The notes under the pieces were generated by a model. It saw only the letters and a program-made list of their open reading frames with translations, ran no database searches and had not been told where the DNA came from. This document shows positions 7,347-16,721 of a stretch of DNA of 64,000 nt, piece by piece. The stretch is taken from assembly GCA_963749905.1 (NCBI GenBank), contig CAVVOF010000003.1, forward strand, positions 868,001-932,000, given 5' to 3'. The DNA comes from UBA10649 sp963749905. Its GTDB lineage: Bacteria > Actinomycetota > Actinomycetes > S36-B12. The number at the start of each line of letters is the position of its first letter. Within the stretch, counting starts at the first letter, position 1. The position numbers and the translations under genes are program-made.

Positions 7347-7654
7347 TACTCGGCTCCCACCGTGGCGATCTCGTCGAGGCGCAGCACCTTGGTGCGCAGC
7401 ACGGCCTCGTTGAGCGAGAGCTGACGGTCGAGTTCCTTGACGGCCTCGATCGTGGAGGTCAGGTGGATGACGGCGTAGATGCCCTCGGCCTTGTGGTTGA
7501 TCTCGTACGCGAGCCGACGACGGCCCCAGATGTCGACCTTCTCGACGCTGCCCCCTTCGGCGCGGATGACGTTGAGGAACGCCTCCAGGCTGGGAGCGAT
7601 GGTCCGCTCCTCGAGATCGGGATCGAGGATGACCATGACTTCGTAGTGACGCAT
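7346..7654 (-). CDS. rpsF: 30S ribosomal protein bS6
   Basis: 102 residues from the ATG at 7654 (MRHYEVMVILDPDLEE), which has an AAGGAGGT site ten bases upstream; a TTG two codons earlier is less likely. The core WGRRRLAYEINHKAEGIY is typical of bS6, which pairs with bS18. First gene of the rpsF-ssb-rpsR-rplI operon. Confidence 0.97.
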   Translation of the reverse strand: MRHYEVMVILDPDLEERTIAPSLEAFLNVIRAEGGSVEKVDIWGRRRLAYEINHKAEGIYAVIHLTSTIEAVKELDRQLSLNEAVLRTKVLRLDEIATVGAE

Positions 7655-7839
7655 GTACAACCCACCTCCTTCGGACTAGGCGGCCACGGTCTCTCCGTGA
7701 CAGGAGGGTGCGATGCGTGCGTTCCCTGGACACGAGGCCCCGGAAGCGCCCCCAAGGGTAGCCCGTGCGCGTACTGACGACGAAATCGGCGCCCGAGAGC
7801 CGGCCCGGGCCGTTCGACGGACGTTCCGTCGACTTGCGC

Positions 7840-8685
7840 TCACGCGAACTGCGCGTGCGCCGTCATGGCCGCGACGATGTCGTCGAGGACCGGCTGACCC
7901 GGCTGCGCCGGCACCTGGGACGCCGGCACGGCATGCATGAGCTCGAACGCCTGGTCCACGAAGGCCGACCCGATCGTGGGTCCGTGGCAGGTGGCGATGG
8001 TGCGCAACCCGAGGGCTCGTAGGCGCTCGACCTCAGCGTGGTACTTCGGTCCGTCCACCAACTCGACCCAGGGGCTGTTCCACTTCTGGAAGGTCGTGAA
8101 TCCGTGGGCCCACTCATCGGGATCGAGCTCATCCACGAACGCGGTCGCGCTCGGCACCGGCGTGGCGAAGCAGTCGGACGCCCAGTAGACACCCGTCGAG
8201 GGATCGAGCAGCCCCCTGGTCGTCGGGGAGTCGTACAGCGGCGGCCGGACCGCTCGCAGCACCCGATCGCCGACATCGAGCGACTCGCCGTTGCCGACCC
8301 AGCGCCAGCGGTTCGCCGGAGGCAACGCCCCTTCGACGCTCAGCCGCTCTGTCAGATACCAACTGGCGACGAGGGTCGCCCTCGGGCACAGGTCCATGAG
8401 TTCGGCGAGGTTGCCGTAGTGATCGATGTCGTCGTGGGTGATGAAGATCCACTTCACGTCGCCGGGTTCCACCACGTCGAACAACTGACTGAGGATGGCG
8501 TCCCGGTCCGCCGGTGTCCCGGTGTCTACCAGCACGGGCTCGGCACCGCGAATGAGCATCGCGTTCATGTGCACCGCGAGCGGGCCCTCGCCCTCACCGT
8601 GGATCCCCTGAATCACGTAGGTGTCGGGCGCCACGAGCACAGGACTCAGTCGGCTTGTGCCAGCGGTCGTAGCGGAGTGGTTCAT
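7840..8685 (-). CDS. Metallo-beta-lactamase-fold protein, ODP/flavodiiron-like
   Basis: 281 residues, starting at an ATG with a GAAGGA site. The metal motif reads THDDIDHYGN, that is H-x-D-x-D-H, not the hydrolase H-x-H-x-D-H. An acidic third ligand is typical of the diiron oxygen-reducing or oxygen-sensing (ODP) branch related to flavodiiron proteins. Later ligands are visible in VYWASDCFA and ATCHGPTIG. No flavodoxin domain follows. It is divergent from the GAF-LuxR regulator 122 bases away, which is its likely controller. A redox or oxygen/NO function is inferred and not shown. Confidence 0.8.
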   Translation of the reverse strand: MNHSATTAGTSRLSPVLVAPDTYVIQGIHGEGEGPLAVHMNAMLIRGAEPVLVDTGTPADRDAILSQLFDVVEPGDVKWIFITHDDIDHYGNLAELMDLCPRATLVASWYLTERLSVEGALPPANRWRWVGNGESLDVGDRVLRAVRPPLYDSPTTRGLLDPSTGVYWASDCFATPVPSATAFVDELDPDEWAHGFTTFQKWNSPWVELVDGPKYHAEVERLRALGLRTIATCHGPTIGSAFVDQAFELMHAVPASQVPAQPGQPVLDDIVAAMTAHAQFA

Positions 8686-8807
8686 GTCGCGTCCTTCGGA
8701 TGGCCGCCCTCGCGGCGGCGTCTGCAGCAACCGTCGCGAGGAACCGCTGCGATCGGTATCCCGCGACGCTGGGGAGTTCCGGCCCCAGAAAGGTGGGATT
8801 CCCCCCG

Positions 8808-9944
8808 ATGACGCGGGACGGCACAATCGACGGCATGCGTGCCGACGCGATCGAGGCCAGTCTGGGCGGACTCGCCCGGGCCGGATTGCCGGCCGCGGAG
8901 TTCGCCGAGGGCGCGCTCGGCCTGCTTCGGCGAGCCGTCCCCTTCGAGAGCGCGTGCCTGGCCTTCACCGATCCGGCCACTGAACTGCTTACCGGCACGG
9001 TGAAGCTGGACCTTCCCGACGCCCGCGACGCCGAGTTCGCCCGCCTGGAGTACGGCTTCGACGACGTGAACACCTTCCGGGACATCTCCGCCCGCGACGT
9101 CCCCGTCGGGGTGCTCGACCTCGATACCGACGGACGACCCGACACCAGTCGGCGGTACCGGGAGTTCCTCGTCCCCCACTTCGACCAAGGCAACGAGATG
9201 CGCGCGGCCTGCCGCATCGATGGTCAGACATGGGGCCTGCTCGGCCTCTACCGGCCGACGGCGTCCACCGGATTCAGCCAGGCGGAGGCCGCCTTCATCG
9301 CAGCCGCCTCGGTCACGATCGCCGGCGGCGTCCGGGCCGGGCTGGTCGCGGCCGCCGCGCCCGCGCTGTCTGCCGCATCCGTGAAAGGACCGGCAGTACT
9401 CGTCATCGACGAGCACGACGGCATCGTGCAGGCGTCCGACTCGCTCGCCCATCGGCTCGACGAACTGGGAGGCGACCCGTGGGGAGGCCTGCCCATCGGG
9501 CTCGCCTCCGTGGTCGGCGCAGCTCGTGCCTTCGCCTCAGGTCGCTCGGACGTGCCGGCGAGGACGCGGGTGCGCACGCAGAGCGGAGGGTGGCTGGTCG
9601 TGCACGCCTCGACACTCGCCTCGAGGGACGGGCACCGCGGAGACGTCGTGGTGACGATCGAGGAGGCACGACCCCCGGAGATCGTGCCGCTGGTCGTCGC
9701 GGCCTTCGGCCTCACCGAGCGCGAACGCGACGTGGTCCGGCTGGTACTGAGCGGCCAGAGCACTCAGGAGATCGCGCAGGCGCTGTACCTGTCCCCGTAC
9801 ACGGTGCAGGACCACCTGAAGAGCATCTTCGTCAAGACCGGGGTCGCCTCCCGGCGCGAACTGGTGGCCAAGGTCTTCTTCGAGCAGTACGGGCCACGGA
9901 TCGGGTCTCCGCTGGCGCCGGACGGCTGGTTCTCGGATCAGTAG
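8808..9944 (+). CDS. GAF-type sensor with LuxR C-terminal DNA-binding domain
   Basis: About 378 residues. The first ~180 residues look GAF-like (PFESACLAF, and GQTWGLLGLYRPTA before a long helix), a middle region may be PAS-like, and the last ~70 contain the LuxR helix-turn-helix: LTERERDVVRLVLSGQSTQ, then IAQALYLSPYTVQDHLKSIF. Likely a one-component transcription factor that senses a small ligand. The start is uncertain: 8808 (behind AGGTGGG) or 8835. The divergent metallo-beta-lactamase-fold gene is the obvious target. Confidence 0.82.
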   Translation: MTRDGTIDGMRADAIEASLGGLARAGLPAAEFAEGALGLLRRAVPFESACLAFTDPATELLTGTVKLDLPDARDAEFARLEYGFDDVNTFRDISARDVPVGVLDLDTDGRPDTSRRYREFLVPHFDQGNEMRAACRIDGQTWGLLGLYRPTASTGFSQAEAAFIAAASVTIAGGVRAGLVAAAAPALSAASVKGPAVLVIDEHDGIVQASDSLAHRLDELGGDPWGGLPIGLASVVGAARAFASGRSDVPARTRVRTQSGGWLVVHASTLASRDGHRGDVVVTIEEARPPEIVPLVVAAFGLTERERDVVRLVLSGQSTQEIAQALYLSPYTVQDHLKSIFVKTGVASRRELVAKVFFEQYGPRIGSPLAPDGWFSDQ

Positions 9945-9969
9945 CGGTCCTCTGCCCCCTGAGCCCGAC

Positions 9970-9975
9970 TAGGGT
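9970..9975 (+). promoter_or_regulatory. Putative -10 element (TAGGGT), leaderless start
   Basis: TAGGGT lies seven bases before the GTG of the exonuclease III gene. No Shine-Dalgarno is visible in the gap. Confidence 0.45.
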
Positions 9976-9982
9976 TCGTGAC

Positions 9983-10771
9983 GTGCGGATCGCTACGTGG
10001 AACATCAACTCCGTCACGGCACGCCTGGATCGCCTGACCGCGTGGCTCGAGGCGGCGCAGCCGGATGTCGTCGCGCTGCAGGAGCTCAAGTGCACGTCGG
10101 ACGCGTTCCCCCACATGCCGCTGCAGGCCCTGGGGTACGAGGCGGTCGCCCACGGCAATGGGCGGTGGAACGGCGTGGCGATCCTCAGCCGCGTCGGTCT
10201 GGACGACGTCACCCTCGACCTCGATGATCAGCCTGAGTTCGACGGCGTCGTGGAGGCCCGGGCAGTCGGCGCCACCTGCAACGGGGTTCGCGTCTGGAGC
10301 GTCTACGTCCCGAACGGGCGCGAGCCGCAGCATCCGCACTTCGCCTACAAGCTCGACTGGTTCGCGGCACTGCGGAACACGGTGAGCCGCGAGCTCGCCG
10401 CAGATCCGACGCTGCCGTACGCCGTCATCGGCGACTTCAACGTCGCACCCACCGATGCGGACGTCTGGGACATCTCGCTCTTCGCCGACTCGACTCACGT
10501 CACCGTGCCCGAGCGCGCCGCGCTGGCGACGTTGCGCGACGCGGGCCTGGCCGACGTGTATCCCCGGGCCCTCAAGGGTGAGCCGTACACGTTCTGGGAC
10601 TACCGCAACGGCGCGTTCCACCGCGGCTGGGGCATGCGCATCGACCTCGTGTACGCCAACCCGGCGTTCAACGACCAGGTCGCGGACGCCTGGATCGACC
10701 GCGAGGCCCGCAAGGGCAAGGGCGCCTCCGACCATGCGCCGGTCGTGGTCGATCTCACGGACCCGGCATGA
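9983..10771 (+). CDS. xth: Exodeoxyribonuclease III / AP endonuclease
   Basis: 262 residues. Family motifs are complete: ATWNINSV, LQELK (metal-binding Glu), YVPNG, GDFNVAPTD and the C-terminal SDHAPV with the catalytic His. It repairs abasic sites and removes 3' blocking groups during base-excision repair. GTG start at a probably leaderless mRNA. The stop overlaps the start of the Fem-like gene (ATGA), so the two are co-transcribed. Confidence 0.95.
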   Translation: MRIATWNINSVTARLDRLTAWLEAAQPDVVALQELKCTSDAFPHMPLQALGYEAVAHGNGRWNGVAILSRVGLDDVTLDLDDQPEFDGVVEARAVGATCNGVRVWSVYVPNGREPQHPHFAYKLDWFAALRNTVSRELAADPTLPYAVIGDFNVAPTDADVWDISLFADSTHVTVPERAALATLRDAGLADVYPRALKGEPYTFWDYRNGAFHRGWGMRIDLVYANPAFNDQVADAWIDREARKGKGASDHAPVVVDLTDPA

Positions 10772-11916
10772 CGCTGACCGTGCGCGTCATCACCCGCGAG
10801 CAGCACCTGGCGTGGGTGGCCGCCCGGCCGTCAGTCTCCTTCCTGCAACTGCCGGAGTGGGGCGACGTCAAGACCGGCTGGCGCAGTGAGTCCCTCGGCT
10901 GGTTCGAGGCGTCGCGACTCGTGGGCGCCGGGCTGGTGCTGTACCGACCGGTGCCGAAGCTGCCGCAGCGCTCTCTCGCCTACCTGCCCGAGGGTCCTGA
11001 CATCGACTGGCGCCGAGAGGAGCACCCGGGGCTCTCCCTCGAGACATGGCTCGCGCCGCTGCTGGAGCACTGCCGTTCACAGGGCGCCTTCCAGGTGAAG
11101 ATGGGACCGCCGGTGGCACTGCGCCGATGGGAGGCGCCGACCATCAAGGACGCCATCGCCCGACGGGACGCAGACAGCTCGGCGCCCGGTCGGCTCAGTG
11201 AGGTGCTCGCCGACTGGCACTCGCGCTCGGGGACCCAGGTCGTCGAGCGCCTGCGCGCGTCGGGATGGCACCAGGATCCTTCCGGCGGCGCCGGGTTCGG
11301 CGACGTGCAGCCGCGGTACGTGTTCCAGGTACCGCTGGCGGACCGCACCCTGGACGACGTGTTCGCCGGGTTCAACCAGCTCTGGCGTCGCAACATCCGC
11401 AAGGCGGAGAAGGCCGGCGTCACCGTCAGCGAGGGCACGCGTGACGACCTGGCCGCCTTCCACGCCGTCTACGTGGAGACCGCGCACCGCGACCGGTTCA
11501 CCCCACGCGGACTGGTCTACTTCGAGCGGATGTGGGACGCGCTCAACGCCCAGGAGCAGCGCCTGCACCTCTACCTCGCGCACCACGACGGCCACGTCGC
11601 CGCCGCCACGATCATGGTCCGCGTGGGCACCCACGCCTGGTACTCGTACGGCGCGTCCACGACCGCCGACCGTGACGTGCGGCCGTCGAACGCGCTGCAG
11701 TGGCGGATGATCTCCGACGCGCACACCGCCGGCTGCACGGTGTACGACCTGCGGGGCATCGCGGACACTCTCGATCCGGCAAACCACCTGTTCGGGCTCG
11801 TACAGTTCAAGGTAGGCACGGGCGGCTTCGCCCAGGAGTACGCCGGGGAGTGGGACCACATCCTGAGACCCATGTGGGCCAAGGGTTTTCGCGCCTATCA
11901 GGCGAGGAAGGGATAG
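10768..11916 (+). CDS. FemABX-family aminoacyltransferase
   Basis: 382 residues with the FemAB/MurM layout of two GNAT-like halves: PEWGDVKTGW near the N-terminus, FNQLWRRNIRKAEKAGV in the middle, and GASTTADRDVRPSNALQWRM plus YDLRGI at the C-terminus. These enzymes move an amino acid from aminoacyl-tRNA to the stem peptide of lipid II or to a related acceptor in the cytoplasm. It overlaps exonuclease III by four bases and is followed two bases later by an alanine-racemase-like gene, then convergently by GT87 and PBP1, which supports a cell-wall role. The amino acid used is unknown. Confidence 0.88.
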   Translation: MTLTVRVITREQHLAWVAARPSVSFLQLPEWGDVKTGWRSESLGWFEASRLVGAGLVLYRPVPKLPQRSLAYLPEGPDIDWRREEHPGLSLETWLAPLLEHCRSQGAFQVKMGPPVALRRWEAPTIKDAIARRDADSSAPGRLSEVLADWHSRSGTQVVERLRASGWHQDPSGGAGFGDVQPRYVFQVPLADRTLDDVFAGFNQLWRRNIRKAEKAGVTVSEGTRDDLAAFHAVYVETAHRDRFTPRGLVYFERMWDALNAQEQRLHLYLAHHDGHVAAATIMVRVGTHAWYSYGASTTADRDVRPSNALQWRMISDAHTAGCTVYDLRGIADTLDPANHLFGLVQFKVGTGGFAQEYAGEWDHILRPMWAKGFRAYQARKG

Positions 11917-11918
11917 TC

Positions 11919-13085
11919 ATGGGCTTCGCGGTGAACGTCAATGCGGAACGGTGGCGCGACCACCAGGACACTGTCGCCGAGTCCGTGCGACGTGCGGCCG
12001 GTGCCCCGCTGGTGCCGGTCATCAAGGGGAACGGCTACGGGCTGGGCCAGCGACTGCTGGCCGATGAGGCCATCCGGCTGCGTGCCGACACGGTCGCGGT
12101 GGGCACGGTCTTCGAGGTCGACAAGGTGGCCGAGTACGGCAACTACGACATCATCGTGCTGGAGCCCTTCGACCCGCGAGACGCGTTCGCCACCGACGCC
12201 TGGTGGCGGCTGGGGCAGCAGCTCCATGCCGGCCGCGTCATCCGGACCATCGCCTCCAAGGAGGCGCTGCTGGCACTCGGGTCCGGGCACGGCTCGGTGC
12301 GCGTGCTGCTCGAGGCACAGACGTCAATGCATCGTTTCGGCTTCGACGAGACCGGACTGCTTCGGGTGCTGGCCGACGCGCAGGTGCGCGAGGCGTTCGC
12401 CATGGGCCGGGTCCTCGTCGAGGGCCTCGCCCTGCACCTCCCGCTGGCCCAACCAGCCGACGAGGTCGATCCGAGGGGTGCGCAGCTCGGCACCGCCAAG
12501 GTGCACGAAGTGGTGCGCTGGGCGGGCCTGTGGCAGGCCGAGACCGAGGTGTGGTCCGGGCACAACTCCCCGGAGTGCCGCATCTGGGTCTCCCACCTCG
12601 AGGACGACGAGCTGCAGGCGATCTCGGCATCGCTCCCCGACGTCGTCATCCGCCCGCGCATCGGCACGCGCCTGTGGCTCGGCGATCGCAGCGCACTGCA
12701 CGCATCAGGGACCGTGCTCGCCGTGCACCCGCTCCCGAGTGGCACGCACGTCGGCTACCGCCAGCGCACCGGACCGAAGGACGGGACCCTGGTCGTGGTG
12801 TCCGGGGGCACCGCCCACGGCATCGGGCTCTCCGCCCCCACGCCGGCCGCGAGCGTGCGCCAGCGCGTCGTGACGGCCGGCACGGGCGCCCTCGACGCCG
12901 CCGGTCGCGCCCTCTCGCCCTTCCGCTGGGCGGGCAAGCAGCGCTGGTTCGCCGAGCCTCCGCATCAGCATGTGTCGATGCTGTGGCTCCCGAAGGGATG
13001 CATGATCCCGTCGGTCGGCGACCGGATGGCCGCGGACGTGCGGTTCACGACGTCGCGGTTCGATGCCGTCCTCGGCCTAGAGTGA
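11919..13085 (+). CDS. Alanine-racemase-like PLP protein
   Basis: 388 residues. The N-terminal barrel has VPVIKGNGYGLG, equivalent to the alanine racemase PLP-lysine motif VKANAYGHG. The C-terminal part (HVGYRQRTGP, then SMLWLPKGCMIPSVGDRM) is only loosely like the canonical beta domain, where a Tyr and an M-D-Q segment are expected. So the fold is clear, but racemase activity is not certain. The ATG lies two bases after the Fem-transferase stop, so the pair is translationally linked; it may supply or modify the transferred amino acid. The 3' end overlaps the convergent GT87 gene by 41 bases. Confidence 0.78.
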   Translation: MGFAVNVNAERWRDHQDTVAESVRRAAGAPLVPVIKGNGYGLGQRLLADEAIRLRADTVAVGTVFEVDKVAEYGNYDIIVLEPFDPRDAFATDAWWRLGQQLHAGRVIRTIASKEALLALGSGHGSVRVLLEAQTSMHRFGFDETGLLRVLADAQVREAFAMGRVLVEGLALHLPLAQPADEVDPRGAQLGTAKVHEVVRWAGLWQAETEVWSGHNSPECRIWVSHLEDDELQAISASLPDVVIRPRIGTRLWLGDRSALHASGTVLAVHPLPSGTHVGYRQRTGPKDGTLVVVSGGTAHGIGLSAPTPAASVRQRVVTAGTGALDAAGRALSPFRWAGKQRWFAEPPHQHVSMLWLPKGCMIPSVGDRMAADVRFTTSRFDAVLGLE

Positions 13086-14475
13086 CGCGGTCCTCAGCCC
13101 CGTCGAAGACCCCGCCGCCCGGATCGTCACGATCCTCCTCGAAGCCGTCGGTACGCACGGGGTCGTGCTCGGGCTTGAGGATGTCGCGGATGACGACGAC
13201 AGCGAGGTAGATGGTCGCGAGCACGTGCACCAGCACCGCTACCGAGTACTCCTGCCCCGTCAGCCCCTTCTGGTCTTCGGTGCCGTACGCGACGAGGAAC
13301 CACCAGATCCCCACGAAGTACACGACCTCGCCCGCCTGCCAGACCAGGAAGTCCCGCCAGCGCGGACGGGCCATCACGGCGAGCGGGATCAGCCAGAGCG
13401 AGTACTGCGGTGAGTAGACCTTGTTGGTGAGGGCGAAAGCCGCCACGATGAGGAACAGCAGGCTGACCAGCCGCGGGCGGCTCGGGGCAGCGAGGGCGAG
13501 CACGGCGATGCCCACGCAGAGCAGGACGAACAGCCCGGTGGCCACCAGGTTGAGTCGCTCTGCGGGCACCCTGGCGATGCCGCTCTCGCTGAGCATGAAC
13601 CAGATCGAGCCGAAGTCCTGCCCGCGCTCGCTGCTGAAGCGGTAGAAGTACGCCCAACCGTCGAAGCTGGTGAGCATGACGGGGACGTTCACCGTCAGCC
13701 ACGCGAGCGCGGTGCCGAGCAGGAGGGCGCCGAACGCCCGCCAGCGAGCCGTGCGCAGCGCGAGGACGAGGAAGCCGCCGATCAGCACCACGGGGTAGAA
13801 CTTCGCGGCGATGGCCAGCCCCAGCAGGACGCCCGCCACGAACGGATGCCGACGCGACCAGGCGAGAAGAGCCGTGCCAATGAACGCGAGCGGGATCAGG
13901 TCCCAGTTGATGGTGGCGCCGAGGATGAGCGTCGGGGCCACCGCCACCATCAGGGCGTCCCACGGGCGACGCTTGACGGTCAGTGCGGTGGCGACGACCG
14001 CCACCAGCAGGGCCACGAACAGCAGGACCACGTTGACATCGAAGAACAGCACCTCGCGGTGCTCGACGCCGAGCACGCCGTCGAGTCCACGGGTGACCAA
14101 GCCCGAGACCTGCATGAAGACGCCGGTGAGCACCGGGTACTCAAGGTGCTGACCGTCGGGCATGGCCTGCGCGTAGGGGGTCAGGCCGTCCGCGAACCCA
14201 CGCAGGGAGAACAGCGGAGGGATATCGCTGTAGCAGAGGTGCTCATAGCGCTCGGGCGACTTCCAGCGGTCCACGCGACAGGACTGATCGAGCAGGTAGC
14301 CGAGCGCGTACGCCAGCGTCGTGATCGCGACGATGACCCGCAGGGGTGACAGCCAGGACGCACCCATCCGCGCCCACCGGCCGAGGGGGCCACCGAGCCA
14401 GCCGAGCGACTCGGCGGCCATCGGGTCCGCACGCGACGGCACCACGATGGGTGACGCGGGTGGGGACTCGGGCAT
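13045..14475 (-). CDS. GT87 / DUF2029 polyprenyl-linked membrane glycosyltransferase
   Basis: 476 residues with about ten membrane helices. It shows the alpha-mannosyltransferase (PimE-like) family pattern: a first extracytoplasmic loop with CYSDIPPLF, LEYPVLTGVFM, and ATINWDLIPLAFIGTALLAW followed by GLAIAAKFYPVVL. Such enzymes use polyprenyl-phosphate sugars outside the membrane to extend envelope glycolipids or glycans. The ATG overlaps the ponA stop as TGATG, so it is coupled to ponA, as in the ponA1-Rv0051 neighbourhood of mycobacteria. Acceptor unknown. Confidence 0.87.
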   Translation of the reverse strand: MPESPPASPIVVPSRADPMAAESLGWLGGPLGRWARMGASWLSPLRVIVAITTLAYALGYLLDQSCRVDRWKSPERYEHLCYSDIPPLFSLRGFADGLTPYAQAMPDGQHLEYPVLTGVFMQVSGLVTRGLDGVLGVEHREVLFFDVNVVLLFVALLVAVVATALTVKRRPWDALMVAVAPTLILGATINWDLIPLAFIGTALLAWSRRHPFVAGVLLGLAIAAKFYPVVLIGGFLVLALRTARWRAFGALLLGTALAWLTVNVPVMLTSFDGWAYFYRFSSERGQDFGSIWFMLSESGIARVPAERLNLVATGLFVLLCVGIAVLALAAPSRPRLVSLLFLIVAAFALTNKVYSPQYSLWLIPLAVMARPRWRDFLVWQAGEVVYFVGIWWFLVAYGTEDQKGLTGQEYSVAVLVHVLATIYLAVVVIRDILKPEHDPVRTDGFEEDRDDPGGGVFDGAEDRVTLGRGRHRTATS

Positions 14476-16664
14476 CACTCGGGTCCGAACTCCTCGATCG
14501 GCGGTGCCGGGGTCTCGGTCGGCGTGGGCGGCGGTCCGAAGACCGAGTCATCGGGGGCCTGACTCTCCGTGCTGCCCGTCGACGGCTCGATGGCCGGATC
14601 GCTGGGGAGTGTATCCGTGAACTCCTCGATCGGTTCGTTGGAGAACTCGGGGATGACCTCGGGGGTCGGGCAGCCGACCGGCACGGCTTCGTCCGGCGAG
14701 CTGATCGAGGTGGGGCAGTCATCGGGCGGCGCCATGACTCCGGGGGGCGGCTCGGGGAAGTCCTCGACGGGCTGGCCGTCGAGCGCCCCGGTCATGAACG
14801 CAGTCCAGATGGCGGCCGGGAAGGAGCCGCCGGTGACGGTGGTCAGGCCGCCGGTGCCGGCCATCGACACCGGGATCCCATCAGCGTCCTCCTTCGCCAT
14901 CAGCACGGCGGCGGACAGCTGCGGGGTGTAGCCGACGAACCAGGCGCTCTTGTTGTCGTCGGTGGTGCCGGTCTTGGCCGCTGCGGGGCGACCCAGGGCG
15001 AGCGCCGTGCTGCCGGTGCCGTCCGTGACCACCCGGTTGAGTCCGAAGGTGACGGTGTTGGCGACGTCCTCCTCGAAGCCGCGTCGCGTGTCCGGCGCGA
15101 ATTCGTACAGCAGGCCGTCATTCGGGCCGACGACGCGGGTCACCACGGTGGTCTCTGCGCGGGTGCCACTGGAGGCGAAGGTGGCATAGGCGTTGGCCAT
15201 GTCGAGACCGGACGGGGACGCGGTGCCGAGCACGAAGGTCAGGTCGAGGGCGTCGAGGTTGAGTCCCGGGGTGTCCTCGGGCACGCCGGCAGCCAGCGCC
15301 GCGTCCGCGACCGCGTCCACGCCGACGGCGGACTCGACCTCGACGTACGCCGAGTTGATCGAGTCCTCGGTGGCCTGCAGCAGGGTCACCGGACCGTAGG
15401 ACTTGTCGCCGTAGTTGGAGAACGTGTAGCCGTTCACCGTGGCGGGGGAGTCGCCGTTCCATACGGACGTCAGCGGGACCTCCTGCTCCGTGGCCGCGGC
15501 GAGGGCGAATGGCTTGAACGTCGACCCGGCCTGGGCGAACTGCCGCGTCGCGTTGTTGATCTGGTCGTCGATGAAGTCCGCGCCGCCGTAGATGGCCACC
15601 ACCTCGCCGGTGCCCGGGCGCACCGCCGCGAGTCCGATGCGCAGTCCCTCGGTGCCACTGGTGGGGCCGACCTTGCGGACCGCCGCCTGCGCGGCGCGCT
15701 GCGCCTGTCGATCGAAGGTCGAGGTGATGCGCAGGCCGCCGCGCTGCACCTCCGTCTCGTCGAAGCCGAGACTCGACAGCTGCTGCTCGACCATCGTGAG
15801 CAGGAAGCCGGTCTGGCCGCCGAGGCGGTCCTTGGCCTTCTGCTTCTTGATCTTGGGGTACTCGGCCGTGCGGCGCTCCTTGGCCGTCAGCCAGCCCTCC
15901 TCCTGCATTCCGTCGAGCACGTAGGCCCAACGGGCCTCGAGGTCCTCGGGGCGCTCCTCAGGCGTCAGTCCGCTCGGGGACTTGATGAGGGCAGCGAGGA
16001 CGGCGCCCTGCTCGACGCTCAGCTCGCTGGCCGGGACGCCGAAGTAGGCGATCGCGGCCGCCTCGATTCCGTACGCGCCCCGGCCGAAGTAGATGGTGTT
16101 GAGGTAGTTCTCGAGGATCTCGTCCTTGGACACCAGCGTCTCGAGCTTGGTGGCGAGCAGGGCCTCCTTGGCCTTGCGGTCCCAGGATCGCTCCTGGGTG
16201 AGGAAGGCGATCTTCGCGTACTGCTGGGTGATGGTGGACGCGCCCTGCGTGTAGCCGCCGGTGACGTTGTTCCACACGGCGCGCCCGATCCCCCACGGCG
16301 AGATGCCGCCGTGGTCGTAGAAGCCCCGGTCCTCCGCTGCGAGCACCGCGTGCTGCACCTCGAGGGGCACCTCGTCCAGGGTGACGCTGCGTCGAGTGGA
16401 CTCGCCGAGTCGGCCGAGTTCCGTCTTGCCGTCGGCCCAGTAGACGATGGTCGCCTCGCTGGTCGCCAGCTCGTTCGGCGTGGGCACCGTCGTCCGCGCG
16501 AGCGCGACGGCGAAGCCGGCCACCACGAGCCCGATGAAGACCAGCAGGGCGATGATCAGCCAGCGCAGCCAGTGCCGCTTCTGCCGTGGTGGTCGTGCGG
16601 GCGCGCGGGAGCCGGCAGGTCTGCTCGTCGCACGACCGCCGCTCGGGCGCTTGCTCTGGGCCAC
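14475..16664 (-). CDS. ponA: Bifunctional class A penicillin-binding protein (PBP1)
   Basis: 729 residues. A basic cytoplasmic tail and one membrane helix (about residues 32-56) precede a GT51 transglycosylase domain with EDRGFYDHGG (Glu111), and a transpeptidase with S381-T-F-K, S435-I-N and K564-T-G. The last ~110 residues are a Pro/Thr/Glu-rich tail. It polymerises and cross-links peptidoglycan. The gene lies between DUF5318 and GT87, the usual actinobacterial order, and ends in TGATG coupling to GT87. Confidence 0.96.
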   Translation of the reverse strand: MAQSKRPSGGRATSRPAGSRAPARPPRQKRHWLRWLIIALLVFIGLVVAGFAVALARTTVPTPNELATSEATIVYWADGKTELGRLGESTRRSVTLDEVPLEVQHAVLAAEDRGFYDHGGISPWGIGRAVWNNVTGGYTQGASTITQQYAKIAFLTQERSWDRKAKEALLATKLETLVSKDEILENYLNTIYFGRGAYGIEAAAIAYFGVPASELSVEQGAVLAALIKSPSGLTPEERPEDLEARWAYVLDGMQEEGWLTAKERRTAEYPKIKKQKAKDRLGGQTGFLLTMVEQQLSSLGFDETEVQRGGLRITSTFDRQAQRAAQAAVRKVGPTSGTEGLRIGLAAVRPGTGEVVAIYGGADFIDDQINNATRQFAQAGSTFKPFALAAATEQEVPLTSVWNGDSPATVNGYTFSNYGDKSYGPVTLLQATEDSINSAYVEVESAVGVDAVADAALAAGVPEDTPGLNLDALDLTFVLGTASPSGLDMANAYATFASSGTRAETTVVTRVVGPNDGLLYEFAPDTRRGFEEDVANTVTFGLNRVVTDGTGSTALALGRPAAAKTGTTDDNKSAWFVGYTPQLSAAVLMAKEDADGIPVSMAGTGGLTTVTGGSFPAAIWTAFMTGALDGQPVEDFPEPPPGVMAPPDDCPTSISSPDEAVPVGCPTPEVIPEFSNEPIEEFTDTLPSDPAIEPSTGSTESQAPDDSVFGPPPTPTETPAPPIEEFGPE

Positions 16665-16721
16665 GGTTCCTCACGTCTCGGGGGAAGTCCCCCACGTCGG
16701 CCGGGCACGCGAGGGTCGGGA

